Assembly: GCA_013397435.1 (NCBI GenBank)
Contig: VZRG01000029.1
Span: 1,444,620 to 1,508,619, forward strand
From: Erythrocercus mccallii
Lineage: Eukaryota; Chordata; Aves; Passeriformes; Dicruridae
DNA: 64,000 nt
Direction: 5' to 3'
In this document: positions 13,351 to 26,887 of the stretch, in pieces
How the letters are laid out: each line of letters opens with the position of its first letter
Position numbering within the stretch: the stretch's first letter is position 1
Program-made: the position numbers and the translations under genes
Notes under the pieces: generated by a model
Database searches by the model: none
Told to the model about the DNA's origin: nothing
What the model saw: only the letters and a program-made list of their open reading frames with translations

Positions 13351-15544
13351 AAAGTCAGACTACAATTCTAGAAGAAATGTACGTGGTTTTTCTGGTGGGT
13401 TAGTTGATACAAAATGATACATAATACAAAAATAATTGATTTTTTTTGTTTGTTTATATTTCAAGGCATGAGAAGACACAGATTTCCGGCTTTCAAAAAG
13501 AAAGTGAAAATATATGAGAGTAGGAAGGCACCAAATTGTGTTTAGAATAAGCTTAATGTTCAGCTAAATGCACAGATGCATAAACTAAACACTTACTATG
13601 CTTATACCACTGTTTTTATAGTAATGAGGATTTTTCCATCAGTTTTCATCAGTTAAACAGTAGCTGTCTTTTTGCTGTTTAATGGAAACAAGGCAGTCTT
13701 GCATTAAAACATCAGATGTATCAGCATGTTATGGTCTGAATTTTCATATGAGTTCAGCATAGCTATAAGCATAACAGACTAACATTTTAACTTCCTTTTC
13801 TTTTGAGTTTTGACTTGGATTTGTGAACTGAACTGGATCCAATTTTGCTTAAGGAGAAGGCTAGGGTTTTGGATGATATAGAAAGTCAATATCCAGTTTT
13901 TCTCTCTGTTTTGAAAGATGGAGAATTCTTGTTTATGACTAGGAACATCTGCTGAATGCTCTTACACCAGCAAAAATTAACTATTTACTCAAACTGATGT
14001 TTGTATCTGTGAAAGTAGATATTGCTCCATGTTTTCAGTGCCCTAGAGGCCCATAAATCCCCTGGAAAACATCACAACAATGTGAAGAAACCCAGTGCAG
14101 TTGTTCAGCAAGAACGATTTTTGTAGGGCTGTGCTGTATCAGAGCATGCTCAGTCCAGCCTCTACGATAACTCCAAGCCTTAGTGACATTTGTTCTACTG
14201 ACTGGAGTCACTAGGGAATGCAGAAAGGAAGGGACATGCAAGTCATATGAGTTGAACACTTTAAATAGCCGGACAGCAAGCAGATGAATCCTAAACGTGC
14301 TGTGCTGCTAAGGAGCTTTAAGCAGAACAGTGGGTAAGAGAGGGAATGAAGTTGTTCAGTGCTTTACAGCTGCCTCTTGACACTTTGTCATCCAACAGAC
14401 AGTTGAGATCAGATGGTTCAGGTCTTGTTTTGCAACAGGCACTATCAGCCAGTATGTTGCAGGGGTGGTTATGAGAAGCAGTCCCTTGTTCGTAGGTGTC
14501 CCCTTCGCCTCCAGAATCTGAGCAGAAAAAGCAAGAGACACATATTCAAGATGGTTATCAATGGGTAAAAAAAGATTGGAAATGGTCTTTCAAAGATGTG
14601 CAATTTTAAAATAAGATACCCTTGACAAAAATAGTGTAATATCTAACCATTTTATTCAGTTGAGTGGAATTTCAGTGACTGAGTAATTTAAAAGTAGATG
14701 AAATAAAGTTTAATATTAAAAGGAGTAACATCCCAGGACTTGTGTGCAACTGCTATAACTTACGTTTTTCTGAAAACGTCAGACCTTTATTCCACTTCTG
14801 TAGATTCCTCTCGAATTTGAAAGCTGCTACATACTCTTTTTCAAAGCTGCCAGACCAGAGTTCAGGTGGTATTTTTTGAGGTTTAGAGGCAGATTTATCT
14901 ACCTCTCCTCCTCACCCCATTAACATGGGCAAATGCAGCATGCATTACTGTTGCATGAAGTCCTGCCCTGAAATTGCTGGTTACCAGTATACATACTGGG
15001 ATTTCATCGTTGCTTCGAGCCTCTTCTTTTTAGAGTGTACTCCTATGTCCTTCAAGTAGGTATGCTGATAATTTTATTGTTTTGAAAAAACAATGTTGAA
15101 AAAACATTTTTTCCCATTTCTAGGATTGGCTAATCTCAAGTACTGTGTCTACTCTTACTGTAGATATCTGACCCTATATTATTATATGGATGGGAAGAAG
15201 AGCAAAGAAATGTAACACCAATTTTAATTTCCTAGAAAGATGTAGTTCAGCACTTACCAAAGTCAAAAGGATGCAAGGTGTTACCTCCAGCTGCCACTTG
15301 TTACCGGAGGAATCCCATTAGAGAATGTGGGTACTGATTTGAAATGTTTTAATTGTACAATTCAATAACCTCTTAATTTGTTTTTGGTGTTACAACTTCT
15401 AAGATGAAGAAAAAAAGTTATACCTATCCAACTTTTATCTTCAGTATTTATGAATGTTTTTAAATTTTCTTATCCCTGTAGAGGTAGGTATTTAAAATGA
15501 GCTTTTTTTTTTTAAAGAGTAAAACAAATACTGTCTAGGATTGT

Positions 15545-15572
15545 AAAAAAAAAAAAAAAATATATATATATA
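15545..15572. repeat. A16 followed by a TA repeat
   Basis: Sixteen A residues run directly into six TA units. Confidence 0.95.
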
Positions 15573-16728
15573 TTTACTAGGCTTTGACATGCACTGTCAG
15601 AATATTTCATTAGCACAGTACTTTACCAGAAGGCCTTTATTCTCTAGCTTGTAGGCAGCAAGCTGTGGGGGGTGAGTGAGGGAAGAGTCAGGCCCTTTTA
15701 TTTAACACTTGTTTGCCAAATGGCCTCCCTGATTGGAGAAAACAAAAGTTTTAAAAATTTTTACGTCTGTATTAGTTTAGTGATCACAGAAAAACTTTGC
15801 ATTACTGTGACAAGGAGTTCGAAATAAAGCTGGAGAAAAAATTACCTTTGACTAAAATACTGTGGACATGGGGTTTAATTATTGGATGTGTTTGGGTTGT
15901 GGGGGTTTCTTTTCTTTTTCTTTTTTAGCTTATTTCTTCCCAATGAGCTCACTTGAGACCAGAACTTTATGTACACACTGACATCTTTGCACAATCAGTC
16001 CCTTGTTACTATATTTTCTAAATAAAAAAATTAAGGCTTTGTAGGGAATATCAACTCCTTTGGAAGTAGAATTTTAAAATTAAAAGAAAGTTTATATTTT
16101 TCAGTTACTGTAACTATAGTCTCACTATATCATATAAAAGGGAAAAATAAAAGTATGGCATAAAAGTTTGCCATCTCAAAAGCTGTACTTGAACCCTTAC
16201 TTGAAGTGACTCCCCCTTTTGGATATATAGTATTTTCTTGCACACTAATCTTAAAGTATAGGAAGGCCTCCAAAAATTATGCTACATATTTTTGCTCACA
16301 TGAAAGTTAAAGGGATTTTTTAATTGTACTCTGCCAAAGCTTTCATTTATGAATGTCAGGCTTTAACTATTTACCTTGATTGTTAGCAATCAAGAAAAAA
16401 CAGTCATCAAAAAGCCCTCTCAGACTTTAAAATATATAGTAAAATATACCTAGAAAAAAATTTAAACCTGCATTATTTGTCAGACTTTATTTCTTTTACA
16501 GATTTATTTCCTTCACCCAATATACTATTTAGAGGAATATTTTAGGTTTTCAGTTTAATTATGTGAGCAATTTTTTGTCCTTAACAATTGTACTATAAGT
16601 TGAAAACAAAATTGTGTTAGCATCAAACATGACAAATCCTTTGGGTGTTTTTAATGGATTCTGCCATATATGATAATTATTTGAGAAAAAAAGAGGAAAA
16701 ATATGATGTGGTGCTAAATAAGCATTTA

Positions 16729-16791
16729 GGGGATTTACATTACTGGTATTAACTGTATGTTCATTTCTGTCTAAAAAATGAAGGTATGTCA
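16729..16791. repeat. 63-bp duplicated segment, copy A
   Basis: This segment begins GGGGATTTACATTACTGGTA, ends AAGGTATGTCA and recurs at 22040-22102 with a single difference (G at 16780, T at 22091). The flanks of the two copies are unrelated on both sides. It is non-coding, inside MEOX2 intron 1; the open frames that share TYLxFLDRNEHTVNTSNVNP on the minus strand are by-products of this duplication. Confidence 0.95.
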
Positions 16792-19700
16792 TTACCTTAT
16801 TAGGGTAAGTCAGCTGATATTGAGAACCAGCTGATCTTCAGAACTTCCAAAGCAGTCATTAGGAGGGTTTCTATCTCATATTAACAGACAGTAATAGTTT
16901 TAAGTGAAAAATGAAACTTTCACGGTTGAAAAGCCAATGGTATAAATAGTTAAAACATCTGAAAATTTTTATTTTACAACCCTTTTTTATTTTGGCTTTC
17001 CCTGAATGACAGGTAATTCAATTTAATTTTATGTGGGAAAGTACTTTTCACTGTTTTTCCAGTTTTATAGTTACTGTTATACTTCGGCACAGTGTTGTAA
17101 AGTAAACTGTGAACGAAATAATAGAAGATACCCAGAAAAGCAACCCTATTGAGTATCAGACTGTGTGTGTGTTTTTCTGTTTTGAAAAAAGTCTGGATAT
17201 CTGCTCAGGTAGGTTATGAGCACAGCTGGACCTGTTGGCTTCATTTTAATGCTTTCTAAGGGATAATAAGATTTACAAAACATATCACAAAAACATATGC
17301 AGGCAAATACATTTTCACAGAAATCTATATTTCTTAAAGACCCAGAGAGAGATTACATTTGTGCCTCATGCTGAAAGCTGTAATGCCACACTAGCTGAGC
17401 CATGTCCAACAGGGACAGCCACTAAGGCAGAGAATGACCACATGGAATTGCTTGTGGGGGTTGTGACACTCATCAAGACTGTGAAATGGAAGGTGATTTG
17501 TGATCCTGCAGCTCTGCAAGGTGCTACATGCACTTCAGAGGCCAGTTATGGGTGTTTAAAAAGGACAGGTTTTAGAAAGAGTAAAAACATTTCAAGCAGA
17601 CTGAATTTAAAAAAAAAAAATGGAGAAAGGGCACACTAACATAGGATTAAACAGAAGTATTGGATGTTAGATTTGCTCCAGACACTGCTTTTTTTCTGTC
17701 ATATGTTCAACATATATAAAATTTTCACTACATCACTAAGGGGTCCCAAATAAATCTGTTTTGTGATGAATGGGGAAAAAAAATTAGGTAGTGTAACACA
17801 TGTGGAAGAATTACATTAAAAATACCACTGTGAAATGGCTTCCTGTTTCCTGTAGCAGCAAAATAATTCTTAGAAAGAGTTAAAATGGAATTGTTGGTAC
17901 CCATTTATATTTTCCTTTGTGTAACTGTATCCTGAAGCTTTGAAAAGATGAGCGAGTGAGGCAATATGGAACCTTCAAGAAACTGTATTAATCTGCTGTA
18001 AAGTGTTTCAGCTTTTATTGCTAAGTATGGAAAACTAAAATCCTTGATTCTTTGGCTTATGTGAAAAGTATTTATTTTTTTGTTCGGACAGGAGGTTATG
18101 CAATTGCAATAAACATTCTTTTAAAAAGCAAATGTAGAAGTCAGCATAATTTTGACTGTAAGTTCTGCCTGTATATTTTGAAAAAGATATATGAAAGAGC
18201 CTAAGAAAATACTCTTCTTTATTCAACTCAAGATTTCTCATGATCCTACACAAAGTAAACTGGTACTTACAATGGGAGCAAAATCAGCTCTGATACCCCT
18301 GTGGTTGAGAAGAGATTCCACTGAAATTCTTGAGCTTCTCCAGTTTGCTCACTGTAATTTGGGGAAGAACTTGGCCTATCCTAAGAAACTGGCCCAGATG
18401 GCACACTTTTCTAGGCCATTTGCTCTAGTGAAGGCACAATGATATGGTCTGTTACAAGACTTACAAGAATTACTATAGATCTGGCTTTTACTTTTTTCTA
18501 ATGCAAGGTCTTGTGTGTGAAGGAGGAGTGGAGGCAGTGGAACTGCCTATCTCTAGCACACCAACTGTGGAAGAAAGAGCTCTAGGCTTAACACTTGGTG
18601 AAGACTATAATCAAATTGCACCTTGATTTCTGCAAACTATGGATAATGTGAATAATGTGTAAAAAAAATTGAAGCCTGTTTGCTTATAGGTAAAACACAA
18701 TTGTTTATTAGAAGTATATTTGGAATTTCACAATGCAGATTTATTACAGTGGTAGCAGAAAATTAAATAATTGACATCTTTCCATGGAGTAAGTAACCAC
18801 ATTAAAAAAGTTTTATTCACTGTTTCAAAGAATAGTATCCACAAGGTCTGCACTTTCCAAGAAATAGAATTATTATCAAGTGCTGATTGTCATTTGGGAA
18901 GCAAACATGGCTAGTTTTGCATTGGCATGTACTGCTGCTTAAATATAAAGGACTTTTAATGCCAGTGTGAAAGCACATAAAACTAATGGCCATTTATATA
19001 AAGAAGTTAATGTATAAAAAAGGTTTGTAAAATGCATCACTTAATGTACGTTCCCATCCTGCTGTGATTTGGATTCTAATACAATAACAGTGGCAGTCTG
19101 GCTTTACAGAGAAAAAAAAAGAATATATCTATTTTCATGATGTTTAAATTCAAGGTAGCACATGCAGGAAGCATACTGATGTATTTTGGTATATTACTGG
19201 TGACTTTCTTAGAAGCAAGTCATTGCAACATTTTTTCAATTCCCTATGCACATCTCAATTTTTGCTGACAATATGTTAAGCTAGATGTATACCATTTATG
19301 TCATATAAAGTGGAGCAACCACAACTATATTTTGCCTAAAGAGGCAAATCTACACATACTAGAGAGAAAGCATTTTCTCAAAAAGCTTACTGGCCAAAGG
19401 ATTAAATGATCCATAGTGAATTTTTTATCACTTAAGTATTTTAGATTTCCATTTTTTTTTTTTAAGATGTGAGTTATATATGGCTTTTTGTTAAACCTGA
19501 GTCCCAGGACACTGCTTAGTATTTTTGGCAGGACAAGGGTCTCTGATTTGCAAAGCTAAAGTGAAAAGCTGCAGCCTATCATTTTAGGGAGATAAGACTT
19601 GTAGAGAGGGGATTATCTAAGTAAGTTCTCTGTGTCTTACACTCTTTCTCAAGCAACCATTCCCTACAGTTTTTAGTGCTTTAGATCTTTCAAATACCAT

Positions 19701-19977
19701 CTGAGTAGAGAAGCTTTATTTTCCCAAGTATTTTTATACAAAAATGTAGTGCCAAAAGAAGTATTTTAATGCCTCCTTGGAGTTCTGATACTGCTCCTCT
19801 CCAGGGAAGAACTTTGATCAGAATGATGAGAATGATGATGACTGAGGTATGCACAGTGTTTGGGGTGGGTTTGGTTGCTCTTCACTTTTATTCTCTTCCT
19901 CTTGGTTGGAGTCTCTGCAGGAGATGTCTAGGAGGTGAGACACAAAAAAACCAGAACTCATATAAACTTCTCTCTCA

Positions 19978-20001
19978 ACTAGTGAAGTTTTCTTCACTAG
20001 T
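19978..20001. repeat. Perfect hairpin: 10-bp arms, TTTT loop
   Basis: ACTAGTGAAG, TTTT, CTTCACTAGT: an exact inverted repeat with a four-base loop in MEOX2 intron 1. Confidence 0.9.
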
Positions 20002-22039
20002 CGATCTTTGTTCTACGAGCCTTCTGTATGGAAAATCTTTTGGTTTAATTTTATAAGTTAGCTTTTACTCTGGAAGATTCACTCCTAATCATTGGGGAGA
20101 TGGTCTTGGCATGTCTCAATATCATTTAATGAAGCTTCTCCACATGAAAGTAAGTTACAAGACTCACTTGGTAAAAAGGCAAAAAATCCAGCATGTGTTA
20201 TTTGATGCTGTATGTAATAGATGTATCTGCAGAATGTATTTGAAAACAGTAATTGTCAATCGCAGTGGATAAAATGTTGTATCAAAATGCAGCCTGTAAA
20301 GTTATTTTCAGAGAAATCCTGTGTCTCCTTTCCTATAATAAGGTGTGATTATACACACACTTTGGACAGAGAGTAGTAGATCCACATGAAGATCTACTCA
20401 CTAGGATAATTACTCATATGAGAGAATACATATGTTGTCTTCCATATCTGCATGGTTTGAAGAAGCAGTGACCTGTACATAGTTAGAAGGTAGAAGAGTA
20501 TCTTTTTAAGCAGATGCATCTTCAAGAACCTGCAGCATTAGCTGCTACAATGTTATGGATCAATGTTTTCAATTCCGCAGTATAATTCCTAGGCTTTTAC
20601 TTTCAGCAGTCAATGCTAACAAAATTATAACAGCCACAGCTAGTAGGTAATGGTTTAGGACAGTATATACTGTGTTTCAGAATACCCACAGGTTTTGCTG
20701 TGCCAGGTCAGTGGTTTTTTTGGGTGCAAATACGGGGCTGTTTTAATTTGTTAATTGTGACAGACTGTTAGAAAGCATTAACTCAATAAGCAAACAAAAG
20801 TTTGCTTTCATTAGACTGAAAAGAAGGATTCATGTAGTTTTGACATTGTACTTGCGCTACTGTGCAGTTTTGCCCACTTGCACATGCAGAGTTGTGAGTT
20901 ATGAAAATGATGATGTTTTTTGTTCCAATATTTAGTGAATTGCAGCTCCAGAAGTACTTTTAATGACATTCTCAAAAGAGGCACTCAGACTGAAGACGTT
21001 CAGTGATTTGGAAGTATACTTTTTCACTAGGCAAAGTCTTTTAAGAACATTATTTAAATGACTGTGAAGACAAAGAAAGTTATGAAACAAAACTAGATTA
21101 ATAAAGTCTACAATATTTGGTGCAAAATAGGAGGAGATGCATCAAAGTAAACATAGATATTTGGCCTTTTTTTTCTTTTGTACAAAGATTATACACAAAA
21201 GTGGGGACTAAGGATTTAACTTATGATCCTGCAAAGCAAAGAACAGTATTTTGAATAAAGGGCAAGTTCTCGTATTAATTCTAAGCAACTTTGAATTAAA
21301 AATTTAGAAAAAAAAAGTGATACAAAAACTTCATAATATTCTGTATTAAGTATCAAAAATGTCTGAAAACAACTATTTCTGGGTAAATCTTGCTCTCACA
21401 TGTCGTTTCTGGCAAAAAAATAGGAACCATATGGAGGCCTTTGCACCATCTCCTTGCTACTTTTCCCTTAGTTCATATTGCTCATATCTCAAAAGAAGAA
21501 AGAAAAATAAGCAAGCATTTTTAATTGAATCATTATTGTGTTCTATTGATTTCTAGAAGCTTTAGTTGCATATTAGTTATTTAAACAAATGTCAAAAATT
21601 TATGTTTGAAAGAAATATTCTTTCATGCAACATTAAACTACTCAGAAGTAGCAAGATTTTTGCTTTTATTATTTTACATAGATTGCTTTATTTTTAAGTA
21701 GATACCTGTATAGTAGTTGTTTTCTGCAAACGCTTGATCATCATTTATAGGAAGATATGCAATTAAAACATTTAATTTATCCAACTTCACTATAAATTAA
21801 TAGTGAAATAAATTTAGTTTGCTGATGCTAGTGGCTTTTGAAGAGTAAGTGTTGGAAACTGTTAGTGAAAGTTGAAAACCTGAATATTGAACAATAAAGG
21901 TGAAATTCTTATGCCTTTTTTGTCACAAATCATTAGTGGTTATTGCCACTACTCACTCTCAGTGTGGAGGTCAGGATCTGAAAACCTTCTGTAACTACCA
22001 ATAGAACACTAGCAATCTGATTTTTTAAAGTTTTTGTCT

Positions 22040-22102
22040 GGGGATTTACATTACTGGTATTAACTGTATGTTCATTTCTGTCTAAAAAATTAAGGTATGT
22101 CA
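22040..22102. repeat. 63-bp duplicated segment, copy B
   Basis: Direct-orientation partner of 16729-16791, 5311 bp downstream, with 62 of 63 bases identical. No target-site duplication, inverted termini or poly-A tail is visible at its edges. Confidence 0.95.
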
Positions 22103-25100
22103 GTTGTTGAACTAATCTAAGAAAAAAATAGGTGCTTCTTGCACATTTTACATTTGATTCTGACCATACCTGGTTACTAGCAAAACTTTGTACCATAGAT
22201 ATCCCCACCAGTCTCTTTCCATGTTCTGTGATCAGTCTTTTTTTTTTTTCCCGTAGGCATGTATCAGAAGTAAAAACATCAAAATTATCACTGTTCATAT
22301 TCTACATATAGGAGTTTGAACCTGTGTTTGCTTGGCATGCTTCAGCTCTTGACGTAGAGAAGAAAATAGGCACTCTGGTGGGATAATACAAATGTTGGGA
22401 TTAAGAACAAACCTTTCCTTAAAGTAAAGCAGAAGTAACTTTTGAGAGTGGGAAATAGTGTGATTAGGATTTTTTTTTAACAAATCTTGAGCTGTTATTA
22501 AACTTGGCAAAAATCTAAGTCTTCAAAGATTTGTGGAACAGCCATTTATAACTCTGAATGTCTTTCTGAATGGAACCTTACATCAGTTACCAACAAGCAT
22601 TTTTGTCTAACAGGAGATATTAAAGATGCTGCTTGGAGTTTTTGAAAAGTGATAAAAACACTAGTTCTAAGAAAAGGCATGACCTGCATGCCTCAAAGCA
22701 GTGTTTAACTGCCTATATTACTTGACATCCAAAGAACAAAGGTTTCCAAAAGAGAGACAGATAAGGTACAAATACCTGCATGTAGGCTACATCTTCTGGA
22801 AGTATGCCAGAATTTGTCTAGCAGAAGGCAGAAGACAGAAAATATAGATTACTGTATTTTTCATCAAGTGGTTTGTACCATCTGTATGTATTTTATGTGT
22901 GCCTTTTGAGAGGCAGGTAGTCTGAGTTCCCCCCAGGCTTTGTTGTCTGCCTCTACACCTACCACTTGGCATAAGATGTAGCCAGTAGAAGAAAACTAAG
23001 GTTCTTGGGACCTTTTTCTTGCCTTAGTTGCAACAGCTGCAAAACAGATGTAGGCTGATGTGAGTTCTGCCAAGAATCTCTTCCAAGTCTCCCACCCATT
23101 TTCCACCAAAGAGAAGCTAGTCAGGTGATTATGAATAGAGTCCTGAAGGTCAGAAAGAGATGGGAGTTCCCAGTCTTGGCTTTATGGAGACCGTTAAAAA
23201 AAAAATATTAGTAAACCTAGATTCTTTCTCCTTGGAAATTAAAACAACCCTGAATTTTAAAAGTAAAATTCCAAGCAGTACGGCATGAATAGGACATAAA
23301 AGGCGACCTGTACATGAATCACAGCAACACTGCAGCGAGCAGGTCAGATGACAGCAAGAGACTCATGATCACCTAACCAGTATCCATTTAAGTATCTTTT
23401 TAGATATATTTTCAGTATCTTGAATGCATTAAGCAAAATACCATTGTCTTACTGGCCATATTTTTGTTGAAACAAATTTCCTGGGATTTCAGTTGCTCTG
23501 TTGCATTAACCTCAGCATTGAGAGGGAGTCAGCTTTCTGTACCTGTCCCAGGTTCCTGTGTACTTCTCCAACTTCTGCTTTCAGCAGTGTTTGAATATAC
23601 CACTGTGGTTTTTAGTGTATTTCAACTATTACAATTCCAATGGATATAGTCAAAAACAAATAAAACCCTGCAACTTTTCCACTGTGTCAGTCTTCTGGTG
23701 GGACCTTACTGCTGAAAAAACTATGGCTGTCAGGCATTTAGAATCCAGCATTGAATTAAAGGTAGTATCCAGCAATGGAAGGAATGTGTAAATAACCAAT
23801 AGTCCAAGAACGTTTATATTTGCACAGGACCTGTGTGGGCTAACATTGATATCAGTTCTGAATCCTCTCTGTTGGCAAAGATGATGGATATATGTTAATG
23901 TGCAGCTATATTTCCCTTTCCTTATCCCAGTACATATTCCCTTTCCCTCAGTATCCTAACAACCACTGGCTCTGAATGTTATAAAAAACCATTTGCTGCT
24001 GTACAGCAAAACTGTTTTCCTTGTGGAACCATCTGCTTGCAAATATTGGTCATGTTGCAAGTCTCAGTCACCTTACAGAGATCTGTATCTTCCTGAGAGA
24101 TGTTTGGATGGGTACTCCTGAAGTTTTTCCCTTCAAATATTCACAGTAGAAGTAGCAACCAAGGTTTTATAGCCTTGACCCCTCTTTCTGTTGTGCATCC
24201 AGACTTATGTCTTAGTTTCTAGTGTTTAATTTTCATTATGGTATCAGTGTCCTATGTAGACACATTACTTTTATTTAAGGACACAACCTCTAGTCTGGAA
24301 AGCAGTGAGACATAGATCTTTCTTACAGCAAGCATGGGAAGACTTCTTGGCTCATGGCCTCACGCAGGCACAGGATGACCAGGACGGTTACAAGAGGACA
24401 TTGGAAATCACTGGCATGAAATTATTTTCTGTGTCATGCTGCAGATAAGGACTATGCACACCAATCTTCTTTCAAACCTGTATGAAACACATCTGGCAGT
24501 TTAAGAATGGTAAGCCAAAATGGCAAGAATAATGATTTAGGTATCTCTCTTCAGTGATTCAATGGAATGGGAATATAGGGGTTTAAGTATTTAAATTCAG
24601 GTGATCTACTACTATTTGGACATTATAATAGGATGGCAGACAAGGAAATTTAAAGGAAAAAAAACCAAAACAATGTGCATGTTACTGAAACAGAAAAACT
24701 TGGAGAAAAGTTACAATGACTGTAGTTTGCCTACTAGTATAAAGGAAGAAATGTGAATTTCTAGGTGTAAGGTGGTTTTGAAATATCAAGTTTTCTATGT
24801 TGAGTTTGGAAAAGGTCCTTGGCCCAACACTATTTTCAGTGGGTCTGCCATCTAATGTGGTCCTACCCTAGGAAATCCCTACTCCACTTATGGCTGAACA
24901 AATCCCAGATCCACTGAACAACTTTGGTGGATACCCTCAGTCACACAGCCAGCACTACACACATTTGAAGCAAAGTTCTGTGTGTCATGTCAACAAAAGT
25001 AGAGGTTTGGTGATACGCAGCCATTAGCTTTAAAATATTTTAAATTAATGACTATAGCATTGAATCAACCATCAACAGTTCTCATTAAAAAAAAACTCGA

Positions 25101-25456
25101 AAAACCCCAAAGTTCCCTTCCAAGTAACAGAGTGACTGACAAAAAGTGAAAACATTCTTCTACCTTTATAAAATGTAGATTTAAAACCAGACTCACTGGC
25201 CAGTTGGACAGGCTCAGACATGCTGATGATTCATCTGACACGGAGTCCCAGGGAGTGATTTTTTTGCGAGGCAGTTCATTTGGATGTTGATGCCTGTTTC
25301 TATTTTGAAGCAGCAGCTGAAGTGTGAATTAGTCTGTGACATTTTTAAGATGGTTTGTTAGGCCAGAATTTGACTAATGATACTTGTAGTGATTGTACTA
25401 CTGCTAATTTTGGATTTATAGGTGTTGTACCATACCCAAACTTATAAATGTCTGGT

Positions 25457-25514
25457 CTTTTTTCTTCTTCTTTCCTTCTTTTTTCTTCTTCTTCTTTCCT
25501 TCTTTTTTCTTTCC
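25457..25514. repeat. Pyrimidine tract with about 2.5 tandem units
   Basis: A pure C/T stretch built of related units, CTTTTTTCTTCTTC plus TTTCCTT: copy 1 at 25457-25477, copy 2 at 25478-25501 (one extra TTC), and a partial third to 25513. It lies about 0.85 kb before MEOX2 exon 2 and is too far away to be its polypyrimidine tract. Confidence 0.9.
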
Positions 25515-26355
25515 ACTGTGTCTTTATTTTTTTCCTTTTAGTTTGAACATTAATTTCTTTAAACTGACTTCACTGACAGCAATAGAATGACTGTCACTTA
25601 GCTACTGAGTTTAGTAATCTGGGTCAGGACCAAATATATCTGTTTCTGATAGTAAAAGGAATTATAAGGATGATAATGAAACTTTCAGCAAAACTCCTCT
25701 GATTGTGGCCAAAGTATTCCTTAGGTAATGAGCTTCAGGGGTAACTAATTTCCTGTACTGATACCAACTATGCCAAAAAGTTCCTACCTGCACCATAGCA
25801 TGAGTAGGAGAGGATCCCATTGGTGATTACATGCTCACCAATTTCTTTTTGATATGTGTTCAATTTCCTATGCTTTGTCTGTTAGCTTTCCCTGAAAGTG
25901 TAACTGGACTAAACCTTAAAGTGTCTGTTGTAAAACAGCTTTGGCTTAAGGTATTAGTGAAATTATAGGAGAGAAAGATTCCTGAAGTATTAGTCATTGT
26001 ACAGTAATCAAATGATACATATCCTGTACTGGTTGGATGCACTGAGAGTTGCCAACAGTGGGAAGGAATTGAAGTTTTGCAGAAATTCTTTGGAGAATTG
26101 TTGGAAAATGAAACACTGCAAGGTTTTAAGCTAAAGTTTGATGTGTGTGAATGGAAGCAGCAGCTCAAGTCTGCCAGAATTACTTCTGCTTTCCTGATTT
26201 ACAATGAATGATCCATTGGAATGAAAGCAAGGGTGTGTATCAGAAAGAAGAAAGTTTGAAGAATGTAGCTTTAGCTTATTGTTGTCTTTGGGCTTGTTTT
26301 TTTATTTAGCTGTACACTTGGTATTACATCCATTTTTACTTTTGTTTTTTTTCAG

Positions 26356-26528
26356 ATTCCCAAGAAGGAAACTACAAGACAGAGGTCAACAGTAAACCCA
26401 GGAAGGAAAGGACAGCTTTCACCAAGGAGCAAATCAGAGAGCTAGAAGCCGAATTTGCTCATCATAACTATTTGACCAGGCTGAGAAGATATGAGATAGC
26501 AGTAAACCTTGACCTCACTGAAAGACAG
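26356..26528 (+). CDS. MEOX2: MEOX2 exon 2 (homeodomain residues 1-44), internal coding exon
   Basis: MEOX2 is a nuclear homeodomain transcription factor acting in somite, limb-muscle and vascular cells. The exon is 173 bp. It follows a T-rich tract ending in CAG and is followed by the donor GTACTG. It opens with two bases (AT) that complete a codon begun in exon 1, then reads 57 codons without a stop, from SQEGNYKTEV to NLDLTERQ. The homeodomain starts at the Pro of PRKERTAFT, which places Phe at position 8 and Arg at position 5, and runs to Gln44. Helix 1 (KEQIRELEAEFAHHNYL) and helix 2 (RLRRYEIAVNLDL) are both here. The match to mammalian MEOX2, as I remember it, is almost exact; one visible change is Lys-Thr where human has Lys-Ser. 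MEOX1 is the only close alternative, but the AGMO neighbour and the exon 3 tail favour MEOX2. Exon 1, with the His/Gln-rich N-terminal region, is not in the window. Confidence 0.97.
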
Positions 26529-26869
26529 GTACTGATGAAAAATAATGGACTTTAAATGCCTGCCCAATACCAACCAGTGATTAGTAGTTCCTCACAGTAA
26601 AGCTCCTGTTCATAATGCCAATGTTTATGTTAATATATCAGATTGAATGTTTTTAGCAAAATTATATACATTTATTATCTCTCTGCTATGAAAGTAATTT
26701 ATACTTTTATATGTACCATTTACAGATTAGTTTCATCTAGTAGGCAGAGATGGAAGATAAAAGCACGAGTAATAGATCTGTTAGATCGGTGCATGACTTT
26801 TCTAATCTGTCCACACCGAGATCATTGAAGAGGGGGTAGGTCTCAAACACTGTATGCACAAGTAGTTGG

Positions 26870-26887
26870 TTTGTTGCATGCAACAAA
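26870..26887. repeat. Perfect 18-bp palindrome
   Basis: TTTGTTGCATGCAACAAA is its own reverse complement. It lies about 340 bp downstream of MEOX2 exon 2 and contains a central TGCATGCA. Confidence 0.95.

Larger units (their letters stand above)
1..26355 (+). other. MEOX2: MEOX2 intron 1 (3' part)
   Basis: Everything upstream of exon 2 is assigned to intron 1. No open stretch resembles MEOX2 exon 1, which should be GC-rich and encode runs of His and Gln. The mammalian gene also has a very long first intron. The sequence is AT-rich and mostly unique. Recognised content is a GAAA microsatellite at the window edge, one CR1 3' fragment, an A/C-rich low-complexity block, an A-TA tract, a pyrimidine tract, a perfect hairpin at 19978-20001 and two copies of a 63-bp segment. 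Open frames here are short (mostly 60-120 codons), show no recognisable domain and are within what chance gives in DNA of this composition. Confidence 0.85.

Noticed and set aside
21933..22298. Minus-strand frame sharing a 20-residue stretch with another at 16559-16792, suggesting a protein family
   Set aside because: The shared peptide comes from the 63-bp DNA duplication; the rest of the two frames is unrelated and neither has other coding signs.
1..26355. Search for MEOX2 exon 1
   Set aside because: No GC-rich stretch with His/Gln repeats, and no donor in the phase required by exon 2, was seen. Exon 1 must lie upstream of the window.
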